NCBI GenBank assembly: GCA_965153355.1
Contig: OZ231128.1
Location: 15,314,001-15,378,000, forward strand
DNA from: Flaccisagitta enflata
Taxonomy: Eukaryota > Chaetognatha > Sagittoidea > Aphragmophora
Direction of reading: 5' to 3'
Length of the DNA: 64,000 bases
In this document: positions 46,238-56,577 of the stretch, piece by piece
Numbering within the stretch: the first letter of the stretch is position 1
Layout: the number at the start of each line of letters is the position of its first letter
The notes under the pieces: model-generated
Told to the model about the DNA's origin: nothing
The model's database searches: none
The model's input: only the letters and a program-made list of their open reading frames with translations
Program-made: the position numbers and the translations under genes

Positions 46238-46856
46238 CACTGTGCTTTCAAAAAAAATCTGAGTGAAAAACCACATAACTGTGGGTTTCTTTGCATTTTT
46301 GTGTAGTGTTGGGGTGTGATAACATGTAACTAGCCAAAAAAAAAAAATCATTCACCTAGCGGTTTTTGAATAATCTTCAAAATGAAAAAAGATTAGACTC
46401 ATTTTCAATGAAGATTCTACTGAGTTGTACTAACCTATTTTTTGACTTCATATTTTTAATCTATGCCAAATTCCCTTTCATATGATAGGTCACACTATAT
46501 CGTTTGGTTTTAAAATAAAGTTTTCATTTTTTGAGCCACCATTACTTTTTTGTAATGGTGACTTAAAAAATGAAAATTTTTATTATTTGCAAAAGTATAG
46601 AGTGCAACCTATCAAATGAAAGGGAATTTTGCATAGATTAACAATATGGAGTAAGAAAATAGGTCAATACAATTCTGTAGAATCTTTATCAAAAATGGGT
46701 CTAATTTTTTTCCATTTTGAAGATTACTTAAAAAGCGCTCGGTGAATAATTTTATTTTGGCTAGTTACATGTTATCAGACCCAAACACTACACAAAAATG
46801 CAGAGAAACCCACAGTCATGTGTTTTTTCACTCAGATTCTTTTTGAAAGCACAGTG
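46238..46856. mobile_element. Foldback with 4-bp duplication GCTG and CAC ends
   Basis: Termini CACTGTGCTTTCAAAAA and TTTTTGAAAGCACAGTG, flanked by GCTG (46234-46237, 46857-46860). Mirrored arms include GATAACATGTAACTAGCC and CTCAGATT. Core TATGATAGGTCACACTATA, with a central loop CCACCATTAC / GTAATGGTG. Length 619 bp. Confidence 0.9.
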
Positions 46857-46994
46857 GCTGAGGAACCACAAAGACATGACAATTGTCTTTTGGTTGATTT
46901 TTAGTCGCGTTTCTAGTCGCTACCCCAAATCACCCGTGTGACAAAAAATCCATGTACACAGATCCCCAGATACCAACCCCCTAAGAAATAGGTA

Positions 46995-47911
46995 CAGTAG
47001 ATGTCATCCAGACTTGGAAAGACGGGGGAATTCATATGACGAAAACAAGTAAATATAAAAGAATGAAATTTGAATATAAACTAATGAAACAATGCTTTAT
47101 TGACAATGGGTGTTGATTGCTATAGAAACATATTTCCATGTATTGCCGCTAAATTATCAATATTTTGAGAAACTTTTTGAGGGAACATTGCTTAAAATCG
47201 AATTTGCTTAAACGCTCCCACAATATGATATTCTGTAAGAATATGGCTCGTTTAGCAGTTGCTAAGGAGCATCACAGGGCTGTCACACTTGCGTGCTTCG
47301 CATAGCAAAAAATTTGATTTTCTTCTCGTCCCGCTAATCCAATATAGAGTGAAAAAAATCATGAAGATGACCGTTTTCCTTTTCTCAAAATTCCTTCATC
47401 TTCCGTTTTTGTTTTGGCCTTGAAGTTTACTCAGATTTCCCAGAATTCAGCAAAATCCTGAGTAGTTTTGTTACAAAAGGAACAATTGTCAGTTTTAGAA
47501 AACCATGATTTTTGTGAAAATAAATCAAAATATCAGAGCATAAATTACGTAAGAGCTTGTGAAAAAGCAGGTTAACAATTCTCTAAAGAGCAGAAGTTTA
47601 TAAAAGCTAATTCAGAGAAGATCAGCATACTTTTTTATCCCACTGCAATATACAAATTAGGCTCTCAAAAACAATTTTCTAAAAAATGGAAGATGAACAA
47701 TTTTTGATAAAAGAAAAATGGTAAGGGTCCTAAAATTGCCCACTCCACATTAGGGAGAGGATGAAAAGAAATAAGCAACTTTTGCTATGTGAAGCACCCA
47801 ACTGTCACACATTTGTCACATGCTCCCTAGCAATGGCTAAACAGGCGGCATTCTATAGAACATATAGTAGGGAAATTTGTAGCAAAATTGATTTTAAAGC
47901 AATGTTCCCAA
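46995..47911. mobile_element. Family M, copy 3, disrupted
   Basis: Left end CAGTAGATGTCATCCAGACT, then arm sequence matching M1 (ATTTCCATGTATTGCC, GAGGGAACATTGCTTAAAA, CTGTAAGAATATGGCTCG). The right arm resumes at about 47815 (TGCTCCCTAGCAATGGC, GGCATTCTATAGAACATA, AAAGCAATGTTCCC). A palindromic insert splits it, and a family A fragment replaces its right end. Confidence 0.75.
47283..47805. mobile_element. Foldback nested in M3
   Basis: GTGCTTCGCATAGCAAAAAA at the left and TTTTGCTATGTGAAGCACCC at the right. GATTTTCTTCTCGTCCC mirrors GGATGAAAAGAAATAAG inside these. Exact ends and target duplication are not resolved. Confidence 0.6.
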
Positions 47912-47970
47912 ATACAACCCCTGCCCACCCGCACGCGACTTGGGTAGCCGGGTATCCGACCTTGTTTTTT
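47911..47970 (-). mobile_element. Family A fragment (CAAGGC end)
   Basis: AACCCCTGCCCACCCGCACG, GCGACTTGGGTAGCC, GGTATCCGACCTTGTTTT, followed by a T18 run. It joins the M3 arm directly. Confidence 0.7.
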
Positions 47971-48042
47971 TTTTTTTTTTAAATTCACACTAAGGTTTGA
48001 TGGATAAAACCAAACCCGTAGCCCTACTCTTACACAGTGGGC

Positions 48043-48650
48043 CTTAATTGGATATGGGTTGAAAAAAATCCTCAAAGGTAGTAATGTATACTAGTAGCTA
48101 TATTTTTAATGGAGGATTGAAGTAGACTGTTAAAAAGATTTTCCTTTGAAAATTTTTTGCAAAAATCACCAAAATGTTTGGAATTTTTCAAATATTTGAT
48201 ATAAAGCTTTAGGATTTATGTGTTTTGAATATCTGATTCAAGATTCATATTCCTGGTAAAATTTCAAATCATTTGATAGGTCGCACTATATATTTTTATC
48301 AATGAACAAATTTTTTTATTTTTTGAGCCACTGGTATAAAGAAAGCAACAGTAGCCTAATATATGAAAATCTTATTTTTTCATGAAAGTATATAGTGTGA
48401 CTTATCAAATGATTGAAAATTTCACCAGCACTATAGATCTTGAATCAAATTTCAAAATAGATATATCCTTGAGATCTATATGTAAATATATGAGAAAATT
48501 GATACGTATTAATGATTTTTGCAAAAACTTTCAAGAGAAAATTCTTTTTTTAGCGTTAACATCAATACTCAACTAAAAATTGTACCTTCTTATACAAGTC
48601 ACTACTATCGGGGATTTTTTTGAACTCATATCCAATTAAGGCCCACTGTG
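48043..48650. mobile_element. Foldback with 4-bp duplication CTTA and CAC ends
   Basis: Termini CACAGTGGGCCTTAATTGG and CCAATTAAGGCCCACTGTG, flanked by CTTA (48039-48042, 48651-48654). The core CATTTGATAGGTCGCACTAT is mirrored as ATATAGTGTGACTTATCAAA. The centre near 48330 has GAGCCACTGG. Length 608 bp. Confidence 0.9.
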
Positions 48651-48861
48651 CTTAGGGGTCATCCTAACCCTTACCCTAAGTCCATCCCAACCCTAAAAAA
48701 CAACCCGCTTAAAAAGTATAGAAAAAAAAAGACCATCGATTTAAGCATTTATACCACCACAACTACAGAAGATGAGTACCCATATCACCATCAATTTACC
48801 TTTATTGATAGATCAAGAGGCTGGTGGAGTCGCGTTGTAAGCATCTGAATTGCATTGTCCT

Positions 48862-48985
48862 TTTGTCTGTCTGTCTCTCTCTGTCTCTGTCTCTCTGTCT
48901 CTGTCTCTCTGTCTCACTGTCTCTGTCTCTGTCTCTGTCTCTGTCTGTCTCTGTCTGTCTCTCTCTCTCTCTGTCTCTCTCTCAT
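48862..48985. repeat. (CTCTGT)n/(CT)n microsatellite
   Basis: CTGTCTCT units of mixed length. Confidence 0.92.
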
Positions 48986-49054
48986 GATGATTAATCTCAC
49001 TCTAACAAGGCTGGATACACATGCAAACAGACATGCACAGCCACACAAAAGAAA

Positions 49055-49757
49055 CAAGGCTGTATACATGGCTTCCCTTTCTGCGTGCGGGTGGGCAGGG
49101 GCAGTGAAGGTCACTCGAGCATTTGGGCAGGAGTAGTGAGCTCAAAATGTTTATGAACGCCCAATAAAGTAATAGTCGCAAAAGAGTTAGATGGTCAGCG
49201 GTACCCGTTGCCCCTATGTTTATGTTTGTGAGTGTGATGGTAAAAGGGTAGTGGCCCCAAAGGGGCCGTTGACCTATGCTTAGTAAGTTTTGGGGTTTGA
49301 GGCTGCAATTTGAACCTTGCTGCAAGGATTTGAGCCTTGAAGCTACGATTTCAGCCTCAACACTAGAATTTGAGCCTCACCGTCGGGATATGAACCTTGA
49401 GGCTGAATCTGGGTCTCAAGGTTGGGATTAGAGCCTCAAGGCTGGAATTAGAGCCTTGAGGCTGGAATTAGAGCAAGGAGGCTGGGATTAGAGCTTCAAG
49501 GCTGGAATTAGAGCCTTGAGGCTGGAATTAGAACACGAAGGCTGGGATGAGAGCATCGAGGCTGGAATTTGAGCCAAGAGGCTGGGATTTGAGCCAAGAG
49601 GCTGGGATTTGTACCTCGAAAGGGGGTACAGAGAAGCAGGAGAAGAAGGAGTAATTTCCCATATGTGTGAAAGCATAGGTCATCGGCCCCTTCGGGCCGC
49701 TGCCCAAAAAGGGGACTGACTGAACAAAGCAGGGTGTAGTCATGAAGCACGTGACTA
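49055..49757 (+). mobile_element. Family A element split by C2
   Basis: Left half: CAAGGCTGTATACATGGC, TCTGCGTGCGGGTGGGC, GGGCAGGAGTAGTGAG. Right half after C2: GGGGACTGACTGAAC, AAAGCAGGGTGTAGTC and AGCACGTGACTA. Both A ends are present, giving a clean nesting case. Confidence 0.82.
49174..49705. mobile_element. Family C element, copy 2 (nested)
   Basis: Outer end AGTCGCAAAAGAGTTAGATG, GTCAGCGGTACCCGTTGCCC. Then GTGGCCCCAAAGGGGCC, GTTGACCTATGCTTAG, a 20-bp minisatellite (49345-49612, CTTGAGGCTGGAATTAGAGC), AAAGCATAGGTCATCGGCCC and GGGCCGCTGCCC. The minisatellite is the complement strand of that in C1. Confidence 0.82.
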
Positions 49758-50145
49758 AACATATTGCGAATCTAAGCACTTAAAATGGTCATTAGAAGGT
49801 GCGATAGAAAATGATTTTGGCATTGCCATTTGGGCATATGTGGTTTATAGGCATCTCACTAAGATTCAATGTCAAATAAAAGGGCTCTTAGATCTAGACA
49901 AGAAAAACTACTTCTGTGTAACACATCGTTTCCATATTATCTTGCTCTTCCCCCTCCTTATTTATTTCAGTGCAAGTATGGAGTGTGGAACACTAAAGTA
50001 AATGTTGTGATCTCATACTAAATTCCTTTCAAACACAAGATATATATGTTATTGCGCTGTTTAATCATCTGTCAAAGTGGCAAAGCCAAAATCATGTTCA
50101 ATCGCATACTCAAGTGGTGATTTTTTTCAAATGATTACCTATTTT
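49758..50145. other. Unclassified sequence
   Basis: No gene or recognised repeat. Confidence 0.5.
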
Positions 50146-50356
50146 CAGTCGCAGACACGCGACACGCGACACGCGACATTTTGCCGTGTCGGTCGGTAGG
50201 TCGGTCTGTCAGTCCGTCCGTCCGTCCGTCCATCCATTGGTCCGTCCGTCCGTCTGTCCGTCCATCCATCACATTTTTGAATTCTGGGTGGTTCTTGCAT
50301 TACTGCTCCTGCCCAACCGTCCGCGACTGTCCTGCTGTGTATCCGGCCTTGTTTTT
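50146..50356 (-). mobile_element. Family A2 element with triplicated palindrome half
   Basis: CAGTCGCAGACACGCGAC, then CACGCGAC twice more, GCCGTGTCGGTCGGTAGG, a long (CCGT)n stretch, TGCTCCTGCCCAACCGTCCG, GCGACTGTCCTGC and TGTATCCGGCCTTGTTTT. Confidence 0.85.
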
Positions 50357-50361
50357 TATTT

Positions 50362-50480
50362 ACCATATTTCCCCTAAATGGGCGCTTACAAAATCAGTAT
50401 TTAACATTGCTATTTTACAACCCTAATTAGTGCCCCGTTAATCACTATTAATTTGATCATTTTTCAAAAAAATTAAAATA
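50362..50480. repeat. Partial relative of the CCGTATTTC MITE
   Basis: TACCATATTTCCCCTAAATG, GGGCGCTTAC and CTAATTAGTGCCCCG resemble the ends of 30071-30414. No right end was found. Confidence 0.35.
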
Positions 50481-50728
50481 GTCAAAGAGGAAATGAAAGA
50501 GACAGGGAAGCAAATGCAGAATGAAGAAAAAAACTACTTTTAATCTTATTTTTTTTCTGCCGTAGTATTCCAAGTCATTGCATCATTCCACATGATTGAT
50601 GCAATATTGCATCATTCTTAACAAGCTAAGCAGCATGTGGACGCATCGTTGTACCCCCGGGGTGCTTGTTTAAGTGGCGTTTGCAAGTTGCTTTTGCATT
50701 GCTGCCATAGCCAAAATGCATGAGTAAT

Positions 50729-50893
50729 TAGTCACGTGCACTTATCTCAATAACCTGCTATGTTGGTTGGTTGGTCGGTTAGTCACCGTTTGCATTTTCT
50801 TGCGCTCCTGCCCAAATTTTGAGTTAGCCTCTTACATCACTGCTCCTACCCACCTGCACGCAACTTCACTAGCTGTGTATCCGGCCTTGTTTT
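50729..50893 (-). mobile_element. Family A element
   Basis: TAGTCACGTGCACTTATCTC, CCTGCTATGTTGGTTGG, GCTCCTACCCACCTGCACG, CTAGCTGTGTATCCGGCC, TTGTTTT. Confidence 0.78.
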
Positions 50894-50951
50894 CATCACT
50901 ACTTAAGCCCACCCACATGTGACTTTGGTAGCTAGGTATTTGGCCTTGTTT
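50894..50951 (-). mobile_element. Family A fragment
   Basis: AAGCCCACCCACATGTGACT, TTGGTAGCTAGGTATTTGGC, CTTGTTT. It abuts the previous copy's end. Confidence 0.6.
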
Positions 50952-51054
50952 CCCTTATCCCTCTTTCCTTCTCTCCCTCTCTCGGTTTTTCCCCTACTGC
51001 CTTCGACTGTTTTCTCTCTGTATGATTCTTTCTTTCTTTCTTTCTTTTTTTTTC

Positions 51055-51220
51055 ACTCTACAACCCGCTTTGTCGGTCCGTCCGTTGGTCCGTCACACTT
51101 TACTTTTTTTTGGTTTTTGCGGTCTTTGGCCTCACTGCTCCTGCCCAAATGATGGAGAGGCCTTAAATATGGCCCCTGACCACCCGCACGACTTGGGTAG
51201 CCGTGTATCCGCCATGCTTC
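51055..51220 (-). mobile_element. Family A element, palindrome end lost
   Basis: CTCTACAACCCGCTTTGTCGG, CCGTCACACTTTAC, GTCTTTGGCCTCACTGCTCC, GACCACCCGCACGACTTGGG, TAGCCGTGTATCCGCC. It lies between two (CTTT)n tracts, so both of its borders are simple sequence. Confidence 0.78.
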
Positions 51221-51227
51221 TTTCTTC

Positions 51228-51450
51228 TTTCTTTCTTTATGATTCTTTCTTTCTTTCTTTCTTTTCTTTCTTTCTTTCTTCTTTCTTTCTTTTTCTTTCT
51301 TTCTTTCTTTCTTTCTATTCTTTCTTTCTTTCTTTCTTTCTCTTCTCTCTCTTCTCTTCTCTTTCTTTCTTTCTCTTCTTTCTCTCTCTCTCTCCTCTCT
51401 CTCTCTCCTCTCCTCTCTCTCCGGTCCCTCTCTTCCCTTCTTCCTCTCTC

Positions 51451-51486
<36 letters not shown>

Positions 51487-51585
51487 CTCTCTCCTTTCTC
51501 TCTCTCCCTCTCTCTCCTCTCTCCTCTCTCCTCTCCTCTCTGTCTCCTCCTCTCCTCTCTATCCTCTCCCTCTCTCCTCTCTCTA

Positions 51586-51650
<65 letters not shown>

Positions 51651-51713
51651 CCCTTCCTCTCTCTCTCTCTCTCTCTCTCCCTCTCTCTTTCCCTCCCTCT
51701 CTCTCCTCGCCCG

Positions 51714-51778
<65 letters not shown>
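51228..51778. repeat. (CTTT)n to (CT)n composite microsatellite
   Basis: CTTT units to about 51340, CTCC-rich CT to 51600, then pure CT blocks broken by GCTGCCCTTCC and CGCCCGCCTT. It ends against repeat Q copy 2. Confidence 0.95.
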
Positions 51779-51780
<2 letters not shown>

Positions 51781-51983
51781 CATGATTAGAATCAGCAGCT
51801 GCTGCTTCAAAATACACGCACAAACATTATGGCATTACATGTAACCTTGGCCCGATACTTCAAGCCTTACTCCGATGGTTGCTTGGATAAGTCATGTTGG
51901 AGGAATGCTTCAAGCATTACTTGGAGTCTTGCTCAAAGTCAACCCTGAAGTCATGCTTCAAGTCACGCGTGTGAACATCCCCC
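51779..51983 (-). repeat. Interspersed repeat Q, copy 2
   Basis: Minus-strand match to 6004-6207: GCTGCTTCAAAATACACGC, TTACATGTAACCTTGGCC, TCACGCGTGTGAACATCCCC. The junction with GA/CT sequence is at the same position in both copies. Confidence 0.82.
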
Positions 51984-52045
51984 TGGCCTTATTTTCAAAC
52001 TCTTATCATTACATTGTCTTAAAAATTCTGAAAATTGCTTTTCAT

Positions 52046-52233
52046 TAGTCGCGTGCTACGCGACTCTACACCCCGCTTTGTCGGTCCGTCGGTCCATCCG
52101 TCCGTCCGTCCGTCGGTCCATCCGTCCGCACATTACTTTTTCGGCGCATGGGGTTTTTGACCATACTGCTCAAGCAAAAGCTTACTGACCTCACTGCACT
52201 ACGCACTGGGGTAGCTGTATCCGGCCTTGTTTT
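52046..52233 (-). mobile_element. Family A element
   Basis: TAGTCGCGTGCTACGCGACT, ACACCCCGCTTTGTCGG, (CCGT)n with GGTC, ACTGGGGTAGCTGTATCCGG, CCTTGTTTT. Both ends are intact, and part of the CCCACCCGCACG region has decayed. Confidence 0.85.
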
Positions 52234-52297
52234 AATCATTAGAAATTGCCACATTAATGAGAAATGCCACTTTTTTTCTTTCCCAACGTGAGCTACA

Positions 52298-52410
<113 letters not shown>

Positions 52411-52438
52411 AAAAAAAATAAACAAACTAAATAAGAAA

Positions 52439-52634
52439 CAAGGCCGGATGCACGGTTACTCCAATCACGTGTGGGTGGGCAGGGGCTGTAATGAGGTCAC
52501 TTGATCGTTTGGGTCGGAGCAGTGAGGCCAAAGGCGACAAAACACCGGACAGACAGATGGATGGACGGAAGACGGATGGACGGACGGACGATCAAAGCGG
52601 GGTGTAAACTGTAAAGTCGCGTTGCACGCGACTA
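52439..52634 (+). mobile_element. Family A element
   Basis: CAAGGCCGGATGCACGG, GTGTGGGTGGGCAGGGGC, GAGCAGTGAGGCCAAAGGC, (GGAC/GGAT)n, AAAGCGGGGTGTAAACTG, AGTCGCGTTGCACGCGACTA. Both ends are intact. Confidence 0.88.
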
Positions 52635-52656
52635 AAAAGAAATGAAAAAAAAAAAC

Positions 52657-52840
52657 AGAGAAACAAAGAAACAAAGAAACAAAGATACAAAGATACAAAG
52701 AAACAAAGAAACAAAGAAACAAAGAAACAATGATACAAAGAAACAAAGAAACAAAGAAACAAAGAAACAAAGAAACAAAGAAACAAAGAAACAAAGAAAC
52801 AAAGAAACAAAGAAACAAAGAGACAGAAAGAAAGAAAGAA
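52657..52840. repeat. 8-bp tandem repeat (GAAACAAA)n
   Basis: About 23 units, with GATACAAA variants. It begins 20 bp after the preceding A palindrome. Confidence 0.93.
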
Positions 52841-52864
52841 AGGAACTAATAAACTAAGAAAAAT

Positions 52865-53682
52865 AGTCGCAAAAGCGTTAGATGGTCAGCGGTACCCGTG
52901 CCCTGCCTACGTAGGTTGTGCTTAAAGTTGAAAGGGAAGCAGGGCAGCGGCCCCGCTTGAGGCTGGGATTTGGGCCTCGAGGCTGGGATTTGAGACGGGG
53001 TATGAAGGAGAAGGAGAAGGAGGAGGAGGAGAAATTTTTTATGTGTATTCTGAGGATTAACTGAGGATTATTTGTTACTTAATTATTTCAAACTTCATTT
53101 TTTGTACATAACTTAATTAAAAGATACTTAATTCCTTGAACATATTTGGCTGTCAAAAAAAAATAACTCGTGAAATCAAAGTGCATGAAGACATGAATAT
53201 TGAGTGTTTTAACCTAGACCATTGGATTCGCCAGAAAATTTTACCTATCCAAGACTACAAGAACATCTCAGTCAGATAATTATTTCAGATTTTACAGCCA
53301 TTTAAAGTTTTAAAGGACAATTGTCTCAAAATAATTTAGGACAATTGTCCTTAAAAACTTTAAATGGCCATAAAATCTAAAATAATTGTCTGACTGAGCT
53401 GTTCTTGTAGTCTAGGATAGGTAAAATTTTCTGCCAAATCCAATGGTCTGGGTTAGAATACTCAATATTGATGTCTTCATGCACTTTGATTTCACGAGTT
53501 ATTTTTTTTGACAGCCAAATATGTTCAAGGAATTAAGTATCTTTTAATTAAGTTTGATGCAAAAAATGAAGTTTGAGAAATGAAATTAAAGTAACAAAAA
53601 TTAATCCTCCAGTTTTGACCGGGTTTGCTCGGAAGGTACTGTATGAAAGCATAGGTCATCGACTCCTTCGGGGCCGCTGCCC
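52865..53682. mobile_element. Family C element, copy 3, split by N2
   Basis: Left: AGTCGCAAAAGCGTTAGATG, GTCAGCGGTACCCG, GGGCAGCGGCCCCGC, two minisatellite units GAGGCTGGGATTTGAG, and (GGA)n. Right, after N2: GAAAGCATAGGTCATCG, TTCGGGGCCGCTGCCC. Confidence 0.72.
53048..53641. mobile_element. Family N foldback, copy 2 (nested in C3)
   Basis: The right end TTAATCCTCCAGTTTTGACC, GGGTTTGCTCGGAAGGTACTG is intact. The left end has decayed to TGAGGATTAACTGAGGATTA. Mirrored arms (ACTTAATTCCTTGAACATAT, GACCATTGGATTC) have a centre near 53340. It is close to N1 in ends and interior. Confidence 0.75.
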
Positions 53683-54283
<601 letters not shown>

Positions 54284-54426
54284 TAGTCGCGTCCACGTGA
54301 CTCTTTAACCAGGTTTGTGGGATGGTTGGTCGATCTGTCAGTCTGTTAGCCGGTCAGCAACACTTTGCCTTTTTGGCGTTTTGGGCGTTTTTTTTACGTT
54401 ACTGCCCCTGTGTACCTAGCCTGTTT
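54284..54426 (-). mobile_element. Family A element, divergent
   Basis: TAGTCGCGTCCACGTGACTC, CCAGGTTTGTGGGATGG, CTTTGCCTTTTTGGCG, TACTGCCCCTGTGTACC, TAGCCTGTTT. The GCACGCGACT segment is deleted. Confidence 0.7.
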
Positions 54427-54577
54427 GAAAACAATGAGTGTTGAGCGAAGTGAAAGATCACCATCATATTTTTCCTCTTGTCACACGGAGGTACAAGTAA
54501 CCAGTACCCAATAAGGTCATTTAACCAACAAAAGATTTATAGGTTTTGCAACACAGCGCTGTAAATTTGAAAATCCT

Positions 54578-54795
54578 TAGTCATGTGCACGCGACTCTAT
54601 AATTTGCTATGTCTGTCATTTAGTCAGACTTTTGGATTGTCTGTCTGTAAGTCGGTCTGTAGCACTTTGCTTTTCCAGCATTTACTTTAGTGGTCTCTTC
54701 ATCACTGTTCTTGCCCAAATGCTTGTTTGGCCTCTTCTATCACCGCCCCTGCCCAACCGCACGCGACATAGGTAGCCATGTATCCGGCCTGGTTC
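54578..54795 (-). mobile_element. Family A element
   Basis: TAGTCATGTGCACGCGACTC, TTTGCTATGTCTGTC, GTAGCACTTTGCTTTTCC, CCGCCCCTGCCCAACCGCAC, GCGACATAGGTAGCC, TGTATCCGGCCTGGTT. Confidence 0.82.
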
Positions 54796-55410
54796 TTTGC
54801 CTCAAGAGGTTGATAAAGTGGTGTTTACTCTTGACAGTCAATAAAACTCACTCAAGTTCTTTTTGCGCGACGGTCTTTGAGTAACTGACGACTTGGAGGT
54901 CTACTAATGAGTTTTCTTGTTGAAATGACGTGTCTATGAATGATTGGCGTTTCACTTGATCGGTCACTTTTCCTCATCAGCGTCTGCAGACTTCCGTTTT
55001 CTTTCTCTCAACGTTGACATTCGTTTTCCATTGAAAAAAAAGAGAGCCAATTGGCATTATGCTAAAGTAGACGGTTGTATGTGGGAGGTAGAGATAATAG
55101 AATTTGCAAGTATTATCGTTTTAGCGAATCCTGTCAGACATGCAATTGTAGGCCCCTTGACTAGTCAATGATGGAGTTCCCACTATTAGTAAAATGGCAT
55201 TGCGCTTTGCATTCACTGTCTGTCTGACAAACCCCACTATCTTGCAAGAAAAGACCCGAATCATAACCGGAATATTGAAACTCGAGCACCAACTTTGGAG
55301 GAGCGATGCTCCAGTACCGATTGAGCAACAGACTCGAGATTTATCACGTGTAAAGAGTTTAACTTCAAGTAGCTTTTTCAAATGGCATCAGTATCGTTGT
55401 CGTAGCTTAT
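54796..55410. other. Unclassified sequence
   Basis: An ORF at 55194-55472 (+, ATG) begins with mixed composition (MALRFAFTVCLTNPTILQEK), then runs into the next family A copy. No domain recognised, not called. Confidence 0.4.
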
Positions 55411-56185
55411 TAGTCGCGTGCCACGCGACTCTACACACCGCTATGTTAGTCTGTCGGTCGGTTGGTTGGTAGGTCGGTTGGTCGGTCCCCTTTTTGGGCA
55501 GCGGCCCCAAAGGGCCGCTGTCCTGTAGGACACAGGGGGGAATTTCCAGACGTCCGTCCTTCCGTCCGTCCTTCCGTCCGTCCTTCCGTCCCCCCCCCCC
55601 CAAGGACCATTAAGGACCCAAACCAGCACTCTCAGGCCTGTTTTTTGCCCTCCATGCCCTGAAATAAGCCCTGTTAGACCTTGATATAGCTCTCCAGGCT
55701 TCAAATCCACCTGAAATCTGTCTTCCAGGCCTCAAATCTGCCCTCCTGACCTCAAATTTGATCTCCTGACCTCAGATCTGCCCTCAAGGCCTCAAATTAG
55801 CCCTCCAGACCTCAAATTTGCCCTCCAGAGCTCAAATCTTCCCTCATGACCTCAAATCTGCCCCAAGACCTCTTTTCAGCCCTCCAGGCCTCAAATCAGC
55901 CATCAGTATCTCAGGACGTCTGGAAATTCCCCCCTGTGTCCTACAGGACATTGGCCCTTTGGGGCCGCTGCCCTGCTCTCTTTTCACTTCTTCACTAGAT
56001 CACTCCAAGCAGGGCATCGGGTACCGCTGACCATGTGCGATCCTTGGATGACTAGTTACTTTTTTGACGTTCTTGAGCTTTTTGAGGATACGGCTCGTGC
56101 TCAGATGCCCTAGTGCAGTGACCTTCTCCAGCACTGCTCCTGCCCGCCCGCACGCGACTTGGCTAGCCGTGTATCCGGCCTTGTT
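55411..56185 (-). mobile_element. Family A element split by D1
   Basis: Left: TAGTCGCGTGCCACGCGACT, ACACACCGCTATG, (GGTC/GGTT)n, GGTCGGTCCCC. Right after D1: TGAGCTTTTTGAGGATACGG, CCAGCACTGCTCCTGCCCG, CCCGCACGCGACTTGGC, TAGCCGTGTATCCGG, CCTTGTTT. Compared with the uninterrupted copy at 57124-57319, D1 sits in the T-rich middle. Confidence 0.88.
55496..56034. mobile_element. Family D element, full copy (nested)
   Basis: GGGCAGCGGCCCCAAAGG, TCCTGTAGGACACAGGGG, GGAATTTCCAGACGTCC, (CCTTCCGT)n. Then about 15 units of CAGACCTCAAATCTGCCCTC, followed by the inverted GGACGTCTGGAAATTCCCCC, CTGTGTCCTACAGGA, CTTTGGGGCCGCTGCCC. The outer end is GGGTACCGCTGACC. The approximately 55-bp inverted subterminal repeat is nearly perfect. 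Confidence 0.88.
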
Positions 56186-56285
56186 TGTTTAGGAGCAGCA
56201 CTCATCCTGCTGTTTTTTTTTCTTTTCTTTTATTGAAGGTGGTTCTATTGTAGATTCTCTGCTCCTTCGTCTTCTTTTCTATTTT

Positions 56286-56399
56286 TAGTCGCGGACACGC
56301 GAGTCTACACCTTGCCGTGTCGGTCGGTATGTCCGTATGCCAAACTGTCGGTATGCCAAACCGTCCGCGACTGGATTGCCATGTATCCGGCCTTGTTTT
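56286..56399 (-). mobile_element. Family A2 element, minimal
   Basis: TAGTCGCGGACACGCGAGTC, ACACCTTGCCGTGTCGG, TGCCAAACCGTCCGCGACTG, GATTGCCATGTATCCGG, CCTTGTTTT. At 114 bp it is the shortest copy with both ends. Confidence 0.88.
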
Positions 56400-56577
56400 C
56401 TTTAGTTTCTCTTCCTTCCTGTCTGTCTATTTGAATGTCTTTGCGCTTCGTTATTCCTTCACGTTCCTCTTCTCGGTCATCTTTTTCCTTCCACTCTTGT
56501 GCTTTTGTTCATTTCCCTCATTCTATTTCTTTAACTTCCTTTTCCTTCCAAAAGTCATCTTCTTTTCACTCAAGGAC

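Noticed and set aside
55194-55472. 92-codon ORF starting with plausible sequence
   Set aside because: Its last third is family A repeat and the first part has no recognised domain.
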